NCBI RefSeq assembly: GCF_030815855.1
Contig: NZ_JAUSXG010000001.1
Coordinates: 5,642,001-5,706,000, forward strand
Direction of reading: 5' to 3'
Source: Variovorax paradoxus
GTDB lineage: Bacteria > Pseudomonadota > Gammaproteobacteria > Burkholderiales > Burkholderiaceae_C
Length of the DNA stretch: 64,000 nucleotides
The notes below the pieces were generated by a model. That model did not search any database. It was not told where the DNA came from and was given only the letters and a program-made list of their open reading frames with translations. Within the stretch, counting starts at the first letter, position 1. Every line of letters begins with the position of its first letter. Shown here in pieces: positions 62,597 to 64,000 of this stretch. The position numbers and the translations under genes are program-made.

Positions 62597-62649
62597 GGGT
62601 TGCTTGTCTCTTGTGTGAACGATTCGGGGTTGCAGCCGTGGATGGCAGC

Positions 62650-62670
62650 CACTGCACCGGGGGTGCAGTG
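62650..62670. promoter_or_regulatory. Palindrome upstream of Bug gene
   Basis: CACTGCACC-GGG-GGTGCAGTG is a perfect 9-bp inverted repeat in the 251-bp divergent region between the Bug gene and the VOC gene. It may be an operator or a leader hairpin. No regulator gene adjoins it. Confidence 0.5.
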
Positions 62671-62847
62671 TGCCGGAAGCGGGGCCGTGCGGATTCTTCA
62701 TTCGCGATGAGGCCCTTATCGGCTCGCGGGGTATTTTCCGACGGATTGACAGCGGCCCGCGGACACCGAATACTTCACCAAATGGTTGAGTATTTTTGGC
62801 TCGCCCGCCGTGCGTCCACCGCACGATGGGCTTCACAGGAGACTCGC

Positions 62848-63225
62848 ATGCTCGGAAACATCAACGCGGTGGCCAACCTCGCGGTGAAAGACCTCGCCGC
62901 GGCCCGCCGCTTCTACGAAGACACGCTGGGCCTGGCCGAGGTCGATGCGGAAGGGGACGAGGTGATCGTCTACCGCAGCGGCAACTCGCGCATCAACGTG
63001 TACCGTTCGGCCTATGCGGGCACCAACCAGGCCACGGCCGTGACCTGGCCGGTCGATGGCGACATCGAGCGCATCGTGGCGGCGCTCAAGGCGAAGGGCG
63101 TGCGCTTCGAGCACTACGACATGCCCGGCGCAAGGCTCGAAGGCGACATCCACGTCATGGGCGACATGAAGGTCGCCTGGTTCAAGGACCCGGACGGCAA
63201 CATCCTCAACCTCATCAACGGCTGA
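62848..63225 (+). CDS. VOC family protein
   Basis: A 125-residue glyoxalase-fold protein with NLAVKDLAAARRFYEDTLGL at the start and FKDPDGNILNLING at the end. The His usually seen as the first metal ligand is replaced (AVANLAV), so metal binding is uncertain. RBS AGGAGA is strong, and it ends 27 nt from the convergent sodB. Confidence 0.86.
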   Translation: MLGNINAVANLAVKDLAAARRFYEDTLGLAEVDAEGDEVIVYRSGNSRINVYRSAYAGTNQATAVTWPVDGDIERIVAALKAKGVRFEHYDMPGARLEGDIHVMGDMKVAWFKDPDGNILNLING

Positions 63226-63252
63226 GGATGCCGCCCGCGGGAACAGCGGCGT

Positions 63253-63834
63253 TCAGCCGAAGTTCTTGGCCGCGAAGTCCCAGTTCACCAGCTTGGCCAG
63301 GAAGGTCTCGACGAACTTCGGGCGCAGGTTGCGGTAGTCGATGTAATAGGCGTGCTCCCACACGTCCACCGTCAGCACCGGCGTGTCGCCGGTGGTCAGC
63401 GGCGTACCGGCGGCGCCCATGTTCACGATGTCCACCGAGCCGTCGGCCTTTTTCACGAGCCAGGTCCAACCCGAACCGAAGTTGCCCACGGCCGACTTCA
63501 CGAACGCTTCCTTGAAGGCGTCGTAGCTGCCCCACTTGGCATCGATGGCCTTGGCCAGCGCGCCGGTGGGAGCGCCGCCGCCCTGGGGCTTCATGCAGTT
63601 CCAGAAGAAGGTGTGATTCCAGATCTGGGCGGCGTTGTTGTAGATGCCGCCGCTGGACTTCTTGACGATGTCCTCGAGGGGCATCGACTCGAACTCGGTG
63701 CCTTTTTGCAGGTTGTTCAGGTTCACCACGTAGGCGTTGTGGTGCTTGCCGTAGTGGTACTCGAGGGTTTCCTTCGAGTACTCGGGTGCCAGCGCGTCGA
63801 GGGCGTACGGCAGGGGTGGGAGGGTGTGTTCCAT
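63253..63834 (-). CDS. sodB: Superoxide dismutase, iron type
   Basis: A 193-residue cytoplasmic enzyme that converts superoxide to peroxide. Metal ligands are H27, H74, D157 and H161 ([11 protein letters not shown]). Q70 in [11 protein letters not shown] is the residue typical of iron rather than manganese forms. The start at 63834 ([10 protein letters not shown]) follows AAAGGAAAA. An upstream ATG in frame at 63885 is not needed. Confidence 0.96.
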   Translation of the reverse strand: MEHTLPPLPYALDALAPEYSKETLEYHYGKHHNAYVVNLNNLQKGTEFESMPLEDIVKKSSGGIYNNAAQIWNHTFFWNCMKPQGGGAPTGALAKAIDAKWGSYDAFKEAFVKSAVGNFGSGWTWLVKKADGSVDIVNMGAAGTPLTTGDTPVLTVDVWEHAYYIDYRNLRPKFVETFLAKLVNWDFAAKNFG

Positions 63835-63881
63835 GGTGGGGTTTTTCCTTTCGGGTTTGAAAACGGTGAAATCAGGGTGCC

Positions 63882-64000
63882 TCAAGGCGCGTTCTTCGGG
63901 CTCACCTGGTAGGCGCAGCGCCGCGCGCCCGCAAGCACGTGCTCGACGCGGCTCACGCTCGCGTCGGTTCCCAGCATTTCTTCGAAGAGCTGCAGTTCGC
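63882..64000 (-). CDS. C-terminal end of a winged-helix regulator (SufR/ArsR-like)
   Basis: The last 38 codons of a leftward gene whose start is beyond the window. It includes [26 protein letters not shown] and ends SPKNAP. The [14 protein letters not shown] ending is known to me from helix-turn-helix regulators of the SufR/ArsR-like group with a cysteine-bearing C-terminus. The assignment is tentative. Confidence 0.5.
   Translation of the reverse strand, partial: ELQLFEEMLGTDASVSRVEHVLAGARRCAYQVSPKNAP

Overview
The window looks like chromosome from a high-GC betaproteobacterium of the Comamonadaceae, most likely Variovorax or a close relative. The reasons are the spc/alpha ribosomal operon order, several stand-alone Bug-type (TctC) binding proteins, an aerobic 2-aminobenzoyl-CoA operon, a liv-type aromatic-acid uptake operon and PQQ dehydrogenases. 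No rRNA, CRISPR array, insertion sequence, integrase or phage gene is visible. This assignment is recognition from memory, not a database search.

Layout. 1-5338: end of rpmD, then rplO, secY, rpmJ, rpsM, rpsK, rpsD, rpoA, rplQ and an initiator tRNA, closed by two terminators. 5445-12476 (minus strand): operon for anthranilate breakdown through its CoA ester (FAD monooxygenase/OYE fusion, MarR, enoyl-CoA hydratase, acyl-CoA dehydrogenase, CoA ligase, Rid protein). 12595-14199: cyclopropane fatty acid synthase and a DUF1840 protein. 14259-17152: Bug protein, LysR, SDR. 17156-19650: acetoin-type E1 alpha/beta plus MarR. 19828-25173: LacI-controlled L-idonate/5-ketogluconate module (idnD, idnO, 2-hydroxyacid dehydrogenase and others) with three matching operators. 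25312-30071: TonB siderophore receptor broken by a one-base frameshift, then a PepSY-flavodoxin-reductase fusion. 30065-32357: LysR, polar amino acid binding protein, VOC protein. 32598-37269: xylose ABC transporter with a ROK regulator and a XylR-like operator. 37409-43460: membrane glucose dehydrogenase, an AcoR-like regulator without AAA+ domain, and a quinohemoprotein alcohol dehydrogenase. 43540-47890: Bug protein, an M48 peptidase fused to a pilin-like segment, a DJ-1/PfpI protein and an unknown membrane protein. 47881-56748 (minus): acyl-CoA ligase, livG, livH, livM, binding protein, livF and a PaaK-like ligase, divergent from a Crp/Fnr regulator. 58089-59124: HTH-nucleotidyltransferase and small-protein pair with iterons. 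59330-64000: SDR, small protein, MBL-fold lipoprotein, Bug protein, VOC protein, Fe-type SodB and the tail of a regulator.

The genes point to a soil or rhizosphere generalist. It takes up aromatic acids, activates them as CoA thioesters, oxidises sugars and alcohols in the periplasm with PQQ enzymes, and takes in sugar acids and xylose. Periplasmic glucose oxidation (Gcd) and the idonate/gluconate module could feed each other.

The least explained signal lies between genes. Seven intercistronic or 3' elements fall into three structured repeat families (called Rep-A, Rep-B and Rep-C here). In each copy the orientation is the same relative to the gene just upstream. Two families show compensatory base changes that keep small hairpins. 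Rep-B fills the whole gap between one stop codon and the next start codon in three unrelated operons. The liv operon carries one copy of each family in three of its gaps. A second candidate system is the nucleotidyltransferase/HEPN-like pair behind three 17-bp iterons.
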